Of a DNA stretch of 64,000 nucleotides, positions 15,781-23,951 are shown in pieces; the stretch's first letter is position 1; each line of letters begins with the position of its first letter. Below the pieces are notes generated by a model. That model searched no databases. It saw only the letters and a list, made by a program, of their open reading frames with translations, and was not told the origin of the DNA. The position numbers were made by a program, and so were the translations under genes. This DNA is from JACQFZ01 sp041485885 (GTDB taxonomy: Bacteria > Pseudomonadota > Gammaproteobacteria > Acidiferrobacterales > Sulfurifustaceae): NCBI GenBank assembly GCA_041485885.1, contig JBGPKL010000011.1:6837-70836 (forward strand), in the 5' to 3' direction.

Positions 15781-16509
15781 TGGTGGAGGCGGCGGGACAG
15801 CTAGTTTCCATATCTTTCGATATGGGCTGGACTATGCCTTCATCCGATCGTTACTCGACCGGATGCGGAGCGTGTTATCCGACTCCCTCACCCTGGCCCT
15901 CCTGATCGCTCTCGACTTCCTGTCTTCCGCGATCTTTATAGTGCGTCCCTGCACGTCACCGGAGGGAGAGGGGATGAAGAAGTTTGGATCCTAGTGCGCG
16001 CTCGTTCGTGTTGCTGACATCAGCGCGTCTATGAGTCTCTACAGGGCAGTGCAGGTTGGCCCTGCGCTACCCCTCGGCGTTGCCATTCCGTCTCGGCGAG
16101 ACGGCTAAGGGTTCACCGAATGAGCCCCGTTTTCACTCTGACCTTACGGCCAGAGGCGACCATTGTGTTAATCGAACCCGCGTCCGCAAGTACTACATCT
16201 CCAGTTCTACATGCGTAGTCCGTCTTTTATTTGACCCACCGCGCTCCGACAGACTAGATCGTCGATAGGCTTAGCCTGCTATGGATTTAGCGCCACACCA
16301 ACAGACACGATGCAGCGCGATCCCGTGTGATCGACCCTTCACTCCCGGCCCACGGGCGAAACACTGGGCGAAGGGCTAGCGGTGATTAAGCCGCTAGGGC
16401 GTAGTTGTCGTTGTTGGCAACTATGTGTTTGCAGCTGGATTTACGAGGAACTCTGCACCTCGGCATGCTCCAGAGGTTTCGTGACCCACGTCGAAGCCAG
16501 GTCGCCCCC
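15781..16509 (-). ncRNA. ssrA: tmRNA (ssrA), interrupted in the T-loop by an intron
   Basis: Rescues stalled ribosomes together with SmpB. On the minus strand the RNA starts GGGGGCGACCTGGCTTCGAC at 16509. The 3' end CGCCTCCACCA lies at 15791-15781, and seven acceptor-stem pairs form between 16509-16503 and 15785-15791, one of them G.U. The tag frame encodes ANNDNYALAA then TAA (resume codon GCC at 16418-16416, stop 16388-16386). The T-arm 5' half GCGGGTTCGAT ends at 16171. Its 3' half TCCCGC starts at 15797, so 373 nt separate them. Joining the two gives GCGGG-TTCGATT-CCCGC, a perfect T-arm. Exons are 339 and 17 nt, a normal mature length of 356 nt. The gene lies 99 nt downstream of smpB. Confidence 0.93.
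15798..16170 (-). other. Group I intron within the tmRNA T-loop
   Basis: The 373-nt insert shows group I features on the minus strand. The 5' exon ends CGAU (16174-16171) and can pair with GUCG in the intron (16160-16157), leaving a U.G pair at the splice site as P1 requires. GAAGGCAUAGUCC (15841-15829) matches the J8/7-P7 consensus, and its AGUC can pair with GACU at 16037-16034 to form P7. A hairpin CCAUAUC-GAAA-GAUAUGG (15825-15808) fits a P9-type stem, and the insert ends in G (15798). No homing endonuclease frame is present. Group I introns at this tmRNA position have been described in a few other bacteria, as far as I recall. Confidence 0.85.
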
Positions 16510-16519
16510 TGTGCGATTG

Positions 16520-16548
16520 ATAGTAGGGACTGTTCCGCGGCATTACAA
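16520..16548 (-). promoter_or_regulatory. ssrA: Sigma-70 promoter of ssrA
   Basis: On the minus strand TTGTAA (16548-16543), a 17-nt spacer, and TACTAT (16525-16520). The mature tmRNA 5' end at 16509 is 11 nt further on, so the start site is at or just before the mature end. Confidence 0.65.
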
Positions 16549-16608
16549 GTAAAGGGCATGCCTTGTTGCTGCGCGTGCACGCAAAGCGCCGCGTACGAAG
16601 CCTGAGTT

Positions 16609-17082
16609 TCAACGCGCACGCAGCGATCGTTGGATCTCGCGGTCGGCTTCGCGTTTTTTGATATCCGCGCGCTTGTCGTGCGTTTGCTTGCCGCGCGCGA
16701 GCGCGATCTCGATTTTGGCGCGTCCGCGTTTCCAATAGAGCGAGAGCGGCACGATCGTGTAGCCGCGCCGCTCGACGGCGCCGATCAATTTATTCAGCTC
16801 TTCGCGATGGAGCAGCAGTTTGCGCGTGCGCACGGGGTCCGTCTGCACATGCGTCGAAGCGGAAGTGAGCGCTGAGATGTGCGCGCCGACTAAGAAGGCT
16901 TCGCCGCCATTGATCACGACGTAGCCTTCTTTGAGCTGCGCGCGTCCGGCACGCAGGCTCTTCACCTCCCAACCGCGCAGCGCCAAGCCGGCCTCGTATT
17001 TCTGCTCGATCGAGTAATCGTGCCGGGCTTTGCGATTCTGCGCGATCGTCGCCGGTGGCGGTTTTTTCTTTTCTTTACTCAC
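16609..17082 (-). CDS. smpB: SsrA-binding protein SmpB
   Basis: Binds tmRNA and delivers it to stalled ribosomes. The 157-residue protein has the expected core: IAQNRKARHDYSIEQKYEAG near the start, ALRGWEVKSLRAGRAQLKEG, then RKLLLHREELNKL and VPLSLYWKRGRAKIEIALARG. The C-terminal tail is basic (DKRADIKKREADREIQRSLR), as needed for entry into the mRNA channel. It lies upstream of ssrA on the same strand, a natural pairing. The start overlaps no functional gene; the NSS transporter is divergent. All key elements are intact. Confidence 0.97.
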   Translation of the reverse strand: MSKEKKKPPPATIAQNRKARHDYSIEQKYEAGLALRGWEVKSLRAGRAQLKEGYVVINGGEAFLVGAHISALTSASTHVQTDPVRTRKLLLHREELNKLIGAVERRGYTIVPLSLYWKRGRAKIEIALARGKQTHDKRADIKKREADREIQRSLRAR

Positions 17083-17233
17083 GATTTTTGTGATGCGGGC
17101 GGAGAAACGGTGGTTGCCATATTATAGGTGGGTGCGTCGTGATATGGACACGACCGCCGGCCTGTGCCAGATTCTCCGACGGTACGATGCGCCGCCAACT
17201 TTAGTCGAGAAGCAGAACGGAGGATCCCCGCGC

Positions 17234-18706
17234 ATGCCCGCGCCAAGCCGTCGTCGCGCCAAGAGCGCGCCCGTTTCCGCCACGCCGACGATTGCGGCGC
17301 CCGCGTACGTTTCATCGCAAGTGGAGCGCGGACGCTGGTCCGACACCTTCACGTTCGTGCTGGCGCTTGCCGGCGCGTCGATCGGATTCAAAACCATTTG
17401 GCAGTTTCCTTACGTTGCCAGCCAGAATGGCGGCGGCGCCTTTATCTTTATTTATTTGTTGCTCGCCTTTGCGGTCGGCGCGCCGCTTTTGATGGCGCAG
17501 ATCATGATCGGCCGGCGCACGCACGCATCGCCCATCAAGGCGATGAGCGACCTCGGTGCCGGCGTGCGCGGCAAGCGACGCTGGGCGATCGTCGGCGGCG
17601 TTACCGTGCTCGGGGGGTTTCTGGTCTTTTCCTATCTGAGCGTGATCGCCGGTTGGACGGTCGCTTACTTCGTCCGATCGCTCTTCGGTGTATTCAGCGG
17701 ACTCACGGCGGATGGTGTCGGCAACCTGTTTGCCGTGTTCGTCAAAGATCCCGAGAAGCAAGTGTTCTGGCACAGTTTGTTCATCATCGCGACGGCGAGT
17801 ATAGCTTCGCTTGGCGTTCGCCGCGGCATCAATACCGCGGTGCGTTGGCTCGTGCCGGCTTTGTACGGGATGCTCCTCGTGCTGGCGGCGTATGCGCTTC
17901 AAGCCGGAAGCTTCGAGGACGCCACGATCTACTTCTTTGCGCTCGATTTCACCAAGCTTTCATCCAACGCCTGGCTCATCGCGCTGGCGCAGGTGTTCTT
18001 TAGTCTCGGCCTCGGAACCGGTGTTGCTCTGATGTACGGCGCGTACCTCAAGGCCGACGCATCGATTCCACGCGCGGCCCTGGCGGTCGTCGCGCTCGAC
18101 GTGGTGACTGGTGTCGTGGCCGGCGTCGTCGTCTTCGCCGTGCTTTTCGGCGGCAGCATCGCGCCCGCCTCGGGCCCGAGCCTGGTGTTCCAGGCGTTGC
18201 CGCTGGCGTTCGATCATCTGCCGCTCGGTCGCTGGTTCGTTTGTCTTTTCTTCGCGTTGCTCGTTGCCATCGCGCTGCTGATGGGAATCGGGTTGCTCGA
18301 GCCCGTGATCGTGTGGCTCGAAGAGCGTTTCGCGTGGCAGCGTCGCGCGGCCGCGCTGGTGAGCGGATCGGTCGCTTGGGGGCTCGGTCTCGTCACCATT
18401 TTCTCGTTCAACTACGCGGCGTTTTCGTTCAAATTTGTCGGTGTCGATATTTTCTCGCTCAACCTGCTCGCTATTGAAAAGAATCTCGGTGCGTTCGACG
18501 TACTACAAACGGCGACCGCCGAGTTCATGTTGCCGATCGCCGCGCTCGCCATGTCGATCTTCGCCGGATGGTTGTTGTCACCGGACAAGGCCCGCGTGGA
18601 GCTCAACATGCGCTCGCCGTGCGCCTTCGATGCCTGGTTGTGGTTGCTGCGTGTGGCAGTTCCGCCGTTGATGCTGTTGTTGCTGCTCACGCTTTTTCGA
18701 CTGTAG
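17234..18706 (+). CDS. Sodium-dependent transporter, neurotransmitter:sodium symporter (SNF/NSS) family
   Basis: Inner-membrane Na+-coupled transporter, probably for an amino acid or similar small solute (LeuT fold). From ATG at 17234 it has 490 residues; GGAGG lies about 10 nt upstream. Other in-frame starts lie further upstream (17030, 17144) but would run into smpB or add non-homologous residues. Family features: WSDTFTFVLALAGASIGFKTIWQFPYVASQNGGGAF is the helix 1 region with the unwound segment, followed by about ten further hydrophobic helices. The GASIGFKTIWQFP part has Phe-Lys-Thr where many relatives have Leu-Gly-Asn. The substrate is unknown. It ends 2 nt before ratA. Confidence 0.9.
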   Translation: MPAPSRRRAKSAPVSATPTIAAPAYVSSQVERGRWSDTFTFVLALAGASIGFKTIWQFPYVASQNGGGAFIFIYLLLAFAVGAPLLMAQIMIGRRTHASPIKAMSDLGAGVRGKRRWAIVGGVTVLGGFLVFSYLSVIAGWTVAYFVRSLFGVFSGLTADGVGNLFAVFVKDPEKQVFWHSLFIIATASIASLGVRRGINTAVRWLVPALYGMLLVLAAYALQAGSFEDATIYFFALDFTKLSSNAWLIALAQVFFSLGLGTGVALMYGAYLKADASIPRAALAVVALDVVTGVVAGVVVFAVLFGGSIAPASGPSLVFQALPLAFDHLPLGRWFVCLFFALLVAIALLMGIGLLEPVIVWLEERFAWQRRAAALVSGSVAWGLGLVTIFSFNYAAFSFKFVGVDIFSLNLLAIEKNLGAFDVLQTATAEFMLPIAALAMSIFAGWLLSPDKARVELNMRSPCAFDAWLWLLRVAVPPLMLLLLLTLFRL

Positions 18707-18708
18707 TT

Positions 18709-19146
18709 GTGAGCGCCATACGTCGCTCGGCGATCGTCCCCTACAGCGATCATGAAATGTACATTCTGGTCGCAGATATCGCTTCCTATCCGAAGTTCCT
18801 GCCTTGGTGTGGGGACGCGCGCGTTCTCGAACGGCAGGAAGACTTCGTTGAAGCCGCTATTACCATCGCTTACCGCGGCGTAAACAAGACCTTCACGACG
18901 CGCAACCTCCTGCAGAAAGACAAGATGATGGAAATCTGTCTGGTTGAAGGCCCGTTTCGCTCCTTGCACGGCTACTGGCGGTTCAGCGCGCTCGAGGCAC
19001 AGGCGTCGAAGATCGAGCTCGATCTTGAGTTCGAGGTCGCCAACCGGCTGCTCTCCGTTGTCATGACGCCCGTGTTCAGTACGATCGCGAGCCAACTCGT
19101 CGATGCGTTTCATGCGAGGGCGGTCGAGTTGTATGGACGCCGGTGA
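18709..19146 (+). CDS. ratA: RatA-type START-like (SRPBCC) protein, ribosome-association toxin family
   Basis: A 145-residue START-like domain protein. The preferred start is GTG at 18709, 2 nt after the transporter stop, giving VSAIRRSAIVPYSDHEMY. YSDHEMYILVADIASYPKFLPWC is the family signature and FSTIASQLVDAFHARA closes the fold. In E. coli RatA was reported to block 70S assembly; the eukaryotic relative Coq10 binds ubiquinone, and the native role in most bacteria is debated. The neighbours rnfH, bamE and smpB are the classic context. An open frame extends upstream inside the transporter gene but is not used. Confidence 0.9.
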   Translation: MSAIRRSAIVPYSDHEMYILVADIASYPKFLPWCGDARVLERQEDFVEAAITIAYRGVNKTFTTRNLLQKDKMMEICLVEGPFRSLHGYWRFSALEAQASKIELDLEFEVANRLLSVVMTPVFSTIASQLVDAFHARAVELYGRR

Positions 19147-19206
19147 GAATGGCGGCGCGAACGTGCGGTCGACGAAAATGATAAAAGGGTTTGCGACCGC
19201 GCGCGA

Positions 19207-19521
19207 ATGACAAAGCAGACGATAACCGTCGAAGTCGTTTATGCCACAGCGGACGTCCAGATGGTAGAAACGGTGCGTCTCGCCCCAGGCGCTACGGTCG
19301 CGCACGCGATCGCGGTGTCACGTCTGCTCGTGCTTCATCCCGAGATCGATCTCACGCATCAAGCGGTGGGAATCTACGGCGCGCGCGTGCGCTTGACCGA
19401 TGCAGTCGCTGACGGGGATCGAGTGGAAGTCTATCGTCCTTTGCGCGCTGATCCCAAGGAGATGCGTCGCGTGCGAGCGCGCAAGCATCGCGGCGAATCA
19501 GAGCGCGCGCGCAGGAAGTAG
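19207..19521 (+). CDS. rnfH: RnfH/RatB family ubiquitin-like protein
   Basis: Small beta-grasp protein of 104 residues. Features are ITVEVVYATADVQMVETVRL at the N-terminus, APGATVAHAI, and GDRVEVYRPLRADPKEMRR, all typical of UPF0125/RnfH. It is 60 nt downstream of ratA and probably co-transcribed. Its last 24 nt overlap the convergent bamE gene. The biochemical function of this family is not established. The C-terminus is strongly basic (RARKHRGESERARRK). Confidence 0.93.
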   Translation: MTKQTITVEVVYATADVQMVETVRLAPGATVAHAIAVSRLLVLHPEIDLTHQAVGIYGARVRLTDAVADGDRVEVYRPLRADPKEMRRVRARKHRGESERARRK

Positions 19522-19923
19522 GGAGTCGGCCGATTGTGGGCTTACATTCCCGTCGACGGGTCCGTCCGACGCCGTGGCCGATGGCGGCATCGAGAAATCG
19601 CCCTCGGTTCGGGTTAACGCGTCGCCGTCGAAAATCACCGTGAACTGACGCGTTTCAGCCGGCGCGCCCACATTCTTTTTGTAGACGTATATGTAATCCC
19701 AGCGCTCCGGATGAAAGCGGTCGGCGATCAGCGGCGTGCCCAGAACGAAGCGCACCTGGCTCTTGGTCATGCCGGGCTTCAACTTCTCGACCATCTCCTG
19801 GGTGACGACGTTGCCTTGCTGAATTTCAGGCTTATAAGAAGTAATGCAGCCCGCCATCAGCAGCAGTGTAAGTACGATCGCCGTGCCGCGCTGGGTTCGC
19901 ATGTTTTGGTGTTGCTTCTTCAA
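19498..19923 (-). CDS. bamE: Outer-membrane assembly lipoprotein BamE (SmpA/OmlA)
   Basis: Accessory lipoprotein of the BAM complex that inserts beta-barrel proteins in the outer membrane. The 141-residue precursor has a lipobox LLMAGC with Cys26 as the lipidated residue. The BamE fold follows: VEKLKPGMTKSQVRFVLGTP and RWDYIYVYKK. The C-terminal 35 residues are low complexity. It converges on rnfH with a 24-nt overlap and is divergent from fur, as in many Gammaproteobacteria. An alternative in-frame ATG (residue 8) is possible. Confidence 0.95.
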   Translation of the reverse strand: MKKQHQNMRTQRGTAIVLTLLLMAGCITSYKPEIQQGNVVTQEMVEKLKPGMTKSQVRFVLGTPLIADRFHPERWDYIYVYKKNVGAPAETRQFTVIFDGDALTRTEGDFSMPPSATASDGPVDGNVSPQSADSLLPARAL

Positions 19924-19976
19924 GTCCTTTAAACTGGACCGGAATCATACCCGAAGCTACCGGGGCCTTCATCACG

Positions 19977-20429
19977 ATGACTCAAGAACGCGCGCCCGAT
20001 ACCAATACCGACCTCAAGAAGGCGGGACTTAAAGCGACCTTACCGCGCCTTAAGATCCTGGAAATTCTCGAGTCCACCGAGCATCCGCATTTGACGGCGG
20101 AGGAGGTCTATCATCGCCTGCGCGAGAGCGGGGAAGAAGTGGGCCTCGCGACCGTGTATCGCGTGTTAACCCAGTTCCAGACCGCGGGCATCGTCATCCG
20201 GCACCACTTCGAAGGTGATCGCTCGGTGTTCGAGATAAACCGCGGCGGGCATCACGATCATATGGTTTGTATTGAGTGCGGGCAGGTTTTTGAGTTTTAC
20301 GATCCCGCGATCGAGCAACGCCAGCGCAGCGTGTCGGAGAAGGCCGGCTTCATCATCGAGGACCATTCGCTTTATCTCTACGGCGTGTGCGACGGGATGA
20401 AGAAGCGGGGCAAATGCTCGAAGCAATGA
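19977..20429 (+). CDS. fur: Ferric uptake regulator Fur
   Basis: Iron-responsive repressor of 150 residues. The winged helix carries LTAEEVYHRLRESGEEVGLA and TVYRVLTQFQTAGIV, typical of Fur rather than Zur or PerR. The metal sites show GGHHDHMVCIECG with His92, His93, His95, Cys98 and Cys101, and a second pair Cys138 and Cys147 near the C-terminus. It stands divergent to bamE with 53 nt between them. The zinc-uptake gene set lies downstream on the other strand, but this protein looks like Fur and its role there is unproven. Confidence 0.93.
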   Translation: MTQERAPDTNTDLKKAGLKATLPRLKILEILESTEHPHLTAEEVYHRLRESGEEVGLATVYRVLTQFQTAGIVIRHHFEGDRSVFEINRGGHHDHMVCIECGQVFEFYDPAIEQRQRSVSEKAGFIIEDHSLYLYGVCDGMKKRGKCSKQ

Positions 20430-20487
20430 GCGCGGCGGGCAGCGAATGTCCGAAAGCCCGCTCACAACCGCTCGTGTGGAAGTAACT

Positions 20488-21255
20488 TCAACCGGCGGTG
20501 CGGCGATAAGCGCCGAGCGCTCCGGCGATGATGCCGATCAATGCGAGCGCGCACACCACGACCGCGCCGCTCGGTAGATCGAACAATGCCGACGCCACGA
20601 GCCCCAGCGCGTAGCCGCTGACGCCGACGACATAGCCGACGAGCAGTTGCCGCCGACGCGAATGGAAGCGTCCCGCGAGTGCCGGAATGATCAGGCTCGC
20701 GAACACGAGATAGACGCCCACGAGCTGCACCGACGCCGTGACGGCGATGGCGAAAACCGCGTAGAAGCCGATCCGGCCGAGCCGCCCGCGCGCGCCGAAC
20801 CAGACGACGAGGATGACCGCGGTAAGGAGCGCGACGGAGAGCAGTTGGCGATAGCTCACCCAAAGGATTTGGCCGACCAACAAATCCTTCAAGTGTTCGC
20901 CGCCGTGGGGGTTGTTCGCGAGCAGCAAGATGCCCACGCACGCCGCGAGCACGAACAGCACGCCGATCAGCGCCTCCTGTACTTCCGGCCAGCGCTTCTC
21001 GGTGAACGTGAGCAGCAGCGCGCCGAGGAGCGCCGCGCCGACGGCGGCGATTTGCACCGCAAGGCCCTCCGGCTCCCAACCCACGGAGTCGGCGGCGATT
21101 ACCCCGAGCCCCGCGATCTGCGCAATCGCGAGGTCGATGAACACGATGCCGCGCGCCAGCACTTGGTTCCCCATCGGCACGTGCGTCGCGAGTACCAGCA
21201 GGCCCGCGCAAAACGCGGGTCCGAGAATGCTCCATTGCAGTCCTTCGAAGCTCAT
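20488..21255 (-). CDS. znuB: Metal (zinc-type) ABC transporter permease
   Basis: Integral-membrane permease of the ZnuB/ABC-3 family, 255 residues with about eight hydrophobic segments. NQVLARGIVFIDLAIAQIAG includes the family's coupling motif, and SVQLVGVYLVFASLIIPALA is the conserved late helix. It overlaps the binding-protein gene by 4 nt (ATG at 21255). No ATPase gene occurs on either side, which is unusual since ZnuB needs ZnuC; the ATPase must be elsewhere or lost. Zinc rather than manganese is inferred from the neighbours. Confidence 0.88.
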   Translation of the reverse strand: MSFEGLQWSILGPAFCAGLLVLATHVPMGNQVLARGIVFIDLAIAQIAGLGVIAADSVGWEPEGLAVQIAAVGAALLGALLLTFTEKRWPEVQEALIGVLFVLAACVGILLLANNPHGGEHLKDLLVGQILWVSYRQLLSVALLTAVILVVWFGARGRLGRIGFYAVFAIAVTASVQLVGVYLVFASLIIPALAGRFHSRRRQLLVGYVVGVSGYALGLVASALFDLPSGAVVVCALALIGIIAGALGAYRRTAG

Positions 21256-22154
21256 CCACGCGCGTCCATCAGTCGCTGCACAGTATCGTCGAACAAGCCG
21301 AACAAATCCTTGGCTCGATCCGATCCGCCGACGGTGAACGGGATAACGACGGTCGGAATGTGCGCCCGGTCGGCGAGGTACTCCGAGGCGCGCGCGTCGT
21401 TGTACACCGATCGCATAATCAATTTCGCGGGTTGCTGCTTCAGGAGGTCTAAGACTTCGGCCAAGTGAGTGCTGGTGGGCTCCACGCTAGATTTCGGTTC
21501 GAGGGTCGCCAGCTCGCGCAGTCCAAGCCAGTTCTCCAGATAGGAAAAGGCCTTATGGTGCACCACGATCGGTATGCCTTTGAGTGGCGCGGCCTGCGCG
21601 GTCCATCGTTGAATCGCCGCGTCCCAGCGTTTGGCAAAATCGCGATAGCGGTTTTCATAGAAAGCCGCGTTAGCGCGATCGATCTCGGCCAGGCGCTGGG
21701 CAAGCGCGGTCGCAACGCGCGCGATGTTGCGTGGATCGGTTTGGATATGCGGATTGCCCGACGGATGCACGTCGCCGGCGGCACGGTCCAACACCGTCGG
21801 AACTTCGAGTCGTTGTACGTAGTTTGCCGCCTCGAAGTAACCGGGCGTATTCGGTTGCACCGCGCTATTGCCGGATTGACGCAGCACCACCGGCAACCAG
21901 CCGACCTCCAGCTCGGCGCCGGTGCAGACGACGAGATTCGCGCGACGCGCACGCGCGAGCAAGCTCGGCTTCGCCTCAATGCGATGCGGATCCTGGAACG
22001 CCGTGGTCGCGACGTATACCGATACGCGTTCGCCGCCGAGCTCTTGCGCGAGCGCGCCCCACTCGGGCTCGCAGGCGAAAACCTCGAGCGCCGCCGCCGG
22101 CTTCACCGCCGCCAGCGCGCCGACAATGAATAATGCGCTGAGAAAATTTTTCAT
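21252..22154 (-). CDS. znuA: Periplasmic metal-binding protein, ZnuA-like (cluster A-I)
   Basis: Substrate-binding lipid-free protein of 300 residues. The signal peptide ends near PAAA-LEVFACEP (about residue 22). Metal ligands are expected at His57 (DPHRIEAKPS), the VHPSGNPHI segment, IVVHHKAFSYLENW and an acidic residue near the C-terminus. The His-rich flexible loop of E. coli ZnuA is absent. GNPHIQTDPRNIARVA matches related zinc or manganese receptors. It is located 12 nt downstream of an outer-membrane protein gene and overlaps znuB. Specificity for zinc is inferred from the family and neighbours. Confidence 0.87.
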   Translation of the reverse strand: MKNFLSALFIVGALAAVKPAAALEVFACEPEWGALAQELGGERVSVYVATTAFQDPHRIEAKPSLLARARRANLVVCTGAELEVGWLPVVLRQSGNSAVQPNTPGYFEAANYVQRLEVPTVLDRAAGDVHPSGNPHIQTDPRNIARVATALAQRLAEIDRANAAFYENRYRDFAKRWDAAIQRWTAQAAPLKGIPIVVHHKAFSYLENWLGLRELATLEPKSSVEPTSTHLAEVLDLLKQQPAKLIMRSVYNDARASEYLADRAHIPTVVIPFTVGGSDRAKDLFGLFDDTVQRLMDARG

Positions 22155-22166
22155 GTCCGTGCTCCT

Positions 22167-23471
22167 TCAGAATTGATGGGCGCCGTGCGCGCCGAGGCTC
22201 ATCTGGTATTGCAGCCACCATTGATTGTCGGTGACTCCCTGGCGCGAGTTGTCGCGTGCGTATTGCAGACGGATGCGGCTGAACTCGCTCGGGTTGTAGT
22301 CGAGCATCACTGTGTGCTTCGACGGGTTGAAGTCGGCTGACGCGAGGTTCGCGCGGTTCGTTGCGGAATCGACGTTGCCCGGATTCAGCTTCTCGGTGCG
22401 CAACCCCACACGCCAGTACGGCATGAATTGATAAACGCCTTGCAGGTACCAGCCGGATTGTTTGGCGTCGAACGTGTCCGTGTTCGTAAGTCTGAGCGCC
22501 GCGTCGGAGTCGAAGGTGAGATTGCCGTTTTCGCGCCGGCGCAAATATTCGGCTTGCACCTTGAAGTTCGTGTACGTCGCGTTGCCGCTCGGCGCGTACT
22601 TCCAAACGAAGTCCGCGATCCAAATGCGCGTGTCGCCGCTGAACGTGTTAGTCGCCGTATTGCCGTTACTGCTGGTGTCGGCGAATTCACGATCTCGCGG
22701 CGAGGTCCGGAGCGTCGATAGCCCCGCGCGCCAACTATGACTCACGCCGACGTCGCCGCCGATATGTCCGAAGAGCGTGCCGGCGCCGGAACCGTTCTTG
22801 TCGCGATCGGTTCCGGGAAACGGACGCCCGCGGCCGATCTCGGCGCCGATCTCTAAAAATAAATCAGTCGGCGCGAGCCACCGGAGTTGCACGCCGTCGT
22901 CACCGAACTGCGTACCGAGGAACGCCTGGTAGGCGAGCGGCGCGTCGACGAAATCCCACGTGTGCGCGTGCTGCGAATTCAGATAGCCGATGTTGGAAAA
23001 GAATCGCCCACCTTTGGCGGTGAATCCGTTCGACAGCGCGATCGTTTGGATAAACGCCTCTTCGGTCGACGTGGTGTTATCCGGATGGATCGAGAACGTC
23101 AACAGTCCGTAAAAGTATGGATCGATGTTGCCGGAGATCGCGAGCTCACTTTCCGCCAAGCTGAACCCGCGTTGCCCCGGCCCGATGTCGACGCCAGCGG
23201 GCACGGGGAAACCGGTGATGCGAAAGTTGGCCGGGTCCTGGGAAAGATTCGTATAAATGCCCGAGAGGATCAGTGAGATCGCCGGGTTGAAGCTCGACGG
23301 CGATGCGGTTGGATTCGCTGTTGGCGCCGCCGGCGCGGGAGCGGATTCAATGCGATCGAGTCGTTGTTCGACGTTGCGTAAACGTTGTTCCGAGTTGGCC
23401 GGTTCAGCGGATAGCGCCGATCCGGCGATCGCCGCCGTCAACGCGGCAGCGCACAGTGTGTAACGCGTCAT
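22167..23471 (-). CDS. Outer-membrane beta-barrel protein of the zinc-uptake gene set
   Basis: A 434-residue precursor with signal peptide (cleavage after GSALSA, about residue 22). A short coiled-coil-like segment follows (SEQRLRNVEQRLDRIE), then a Pro/Ala/Thr linker and a long alternating hydrophobic pattern typical of a barrel, ending in Phe (GAHGAHQF). The N-terminal coiled coil plus barrel recalls trimeric or porin-like proteins. Genes like this are found beside znuA and znuB in other Proteobacteria and may serve zinc passage, but the function is not proven. It is second in the minus-strand set, 66 nt downstream of the small His-rich secreted protein. Confidence 0.8.
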   Translation of the reverse strand: MTRYTLCAAALTAAIAGSALSAEPANSEQRLRNVEQRLDRIESAPAPAAPTANPTASPSSFNPAISLILSGIYTNLSQDPANFRITGFPVPAGVDIGPGQRGFSLAESELAISGNIDPYFYGLLTFSIHPDNTTSTEEAFIQTIALSNGFTAKGGRFFSNIGYLNSQHAHTWDFVDAPLAYQAFLGTQFGDDGVQLRWLAPTDLFLEIGAEIGRGRPFPGTDRDKNGSGAGTLFGHIGGDVGVSHSWRAGLSTLRTSPRDREFADTSSNGNTATNTFSGDTRIWIADFVWKYAPSGNATYTNFKVQAEYLRRRENGNLTFDSDAALRLTNTDTFDAKQSGWYLQGVYQFMPYWRVGLRTEKLNPGNVDSATNRANLASADFNPSKHTVMLDYNPSEFSRIRLQYARDNSRQGVTDNQWWLQYQMSLGAHGAHQF

Positions 23472-23537
23472 TCGCGTTTTCCTCCAGAAATCCGTCGGCC
23501 CGGGAAGCGCGCTCCCGGGAAAATCGTGACAACGAAA

Positions 23538-23843
23538 CTAAGCGACTACGACGATGGAGGAGAGCGGAGGGGCGCGGCTGTGATAACCGACCGCGGGCGA
23601 TGCGTGAATAGCGACCGTATCGGGAGATACGAAAGTCGCGTCCGGCAGCACGACCAGGGCGAAACCCGTGCTAGCAGTTGGCGCTTTGCCAAGATGATCG
23701 GCATACACGTGCAGCGCGCACGTTGAATCGTGTTGATGGAGGTCGTGTTTGATCTCGTGCGCAAAGGCAATCGCTTGAATGGCGAGGAACGCCGCGGCGA
23801 GAAGCCAGGATGCCAGCTTTAGCTTGACGTGATAGCGAGTCAC
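23538..23843 (-). CDS. Small secreted His-rich protein, zinc-uptake chaperone-like
   Basis: From GTG at 23843 the protein has 101 residues. A signal peptide (KLKLASWLLAAAFLAIQAIAFA) precedes a short His-rich stretch, HEIKHDLHQHDSTCALHVYADHLG, with His, Asp and Cys suited to metal binding. Similar short proteins next to znu genes are annotated as zinc-uptake zinc chaperones; that name rests on context. The frame continues upstream to 23987 but those codons would read through the divergent cupin gene start. It heads a minus-strand set with the outer-membrane protein, znuA and znuB. No zinc-repressor operator was recognised. Confidence 0.65.
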   Translation of the reverse strand: MTRYHVKLKLASWLLAAAFLAIQAIAFAHEIKHDLHQHDSTCALHVYADHLGKAPTASTGFALVVLPDATFVSPDTVAIHASPAVGYHSRAPPLSSIVVVA

Positions 23844-23951
23844 GGAAAGAAATATATCGCTCGCCCGCCGCGCTTTCAAGCGCAACGCGGCTCGACATGT
23901 GGGTACGGCTGCGGCAATCTGCCGCTTCTCTAGAGACGGCAAGGAGGAACT

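Noticed and set aside
15683..16268. Short plus-strand frames over the ssrA 3' end and intron
   Set aside because: They lie antisense to structured RNA and have no ribosome site or family features; no homing endonuclease.
16386..16619. A 77-codon minus-strand frame ending NNDNYALAA
   Set aside because: Not a protein gene: its last codons are the tmRNA tag, the rest is tmRNA structure and promoter.
23844..23951. Search for a Zur operator between the zinc set and the cupin gene
   Set aside because: No palindrome resembling known Zur boxes was visible by eye.
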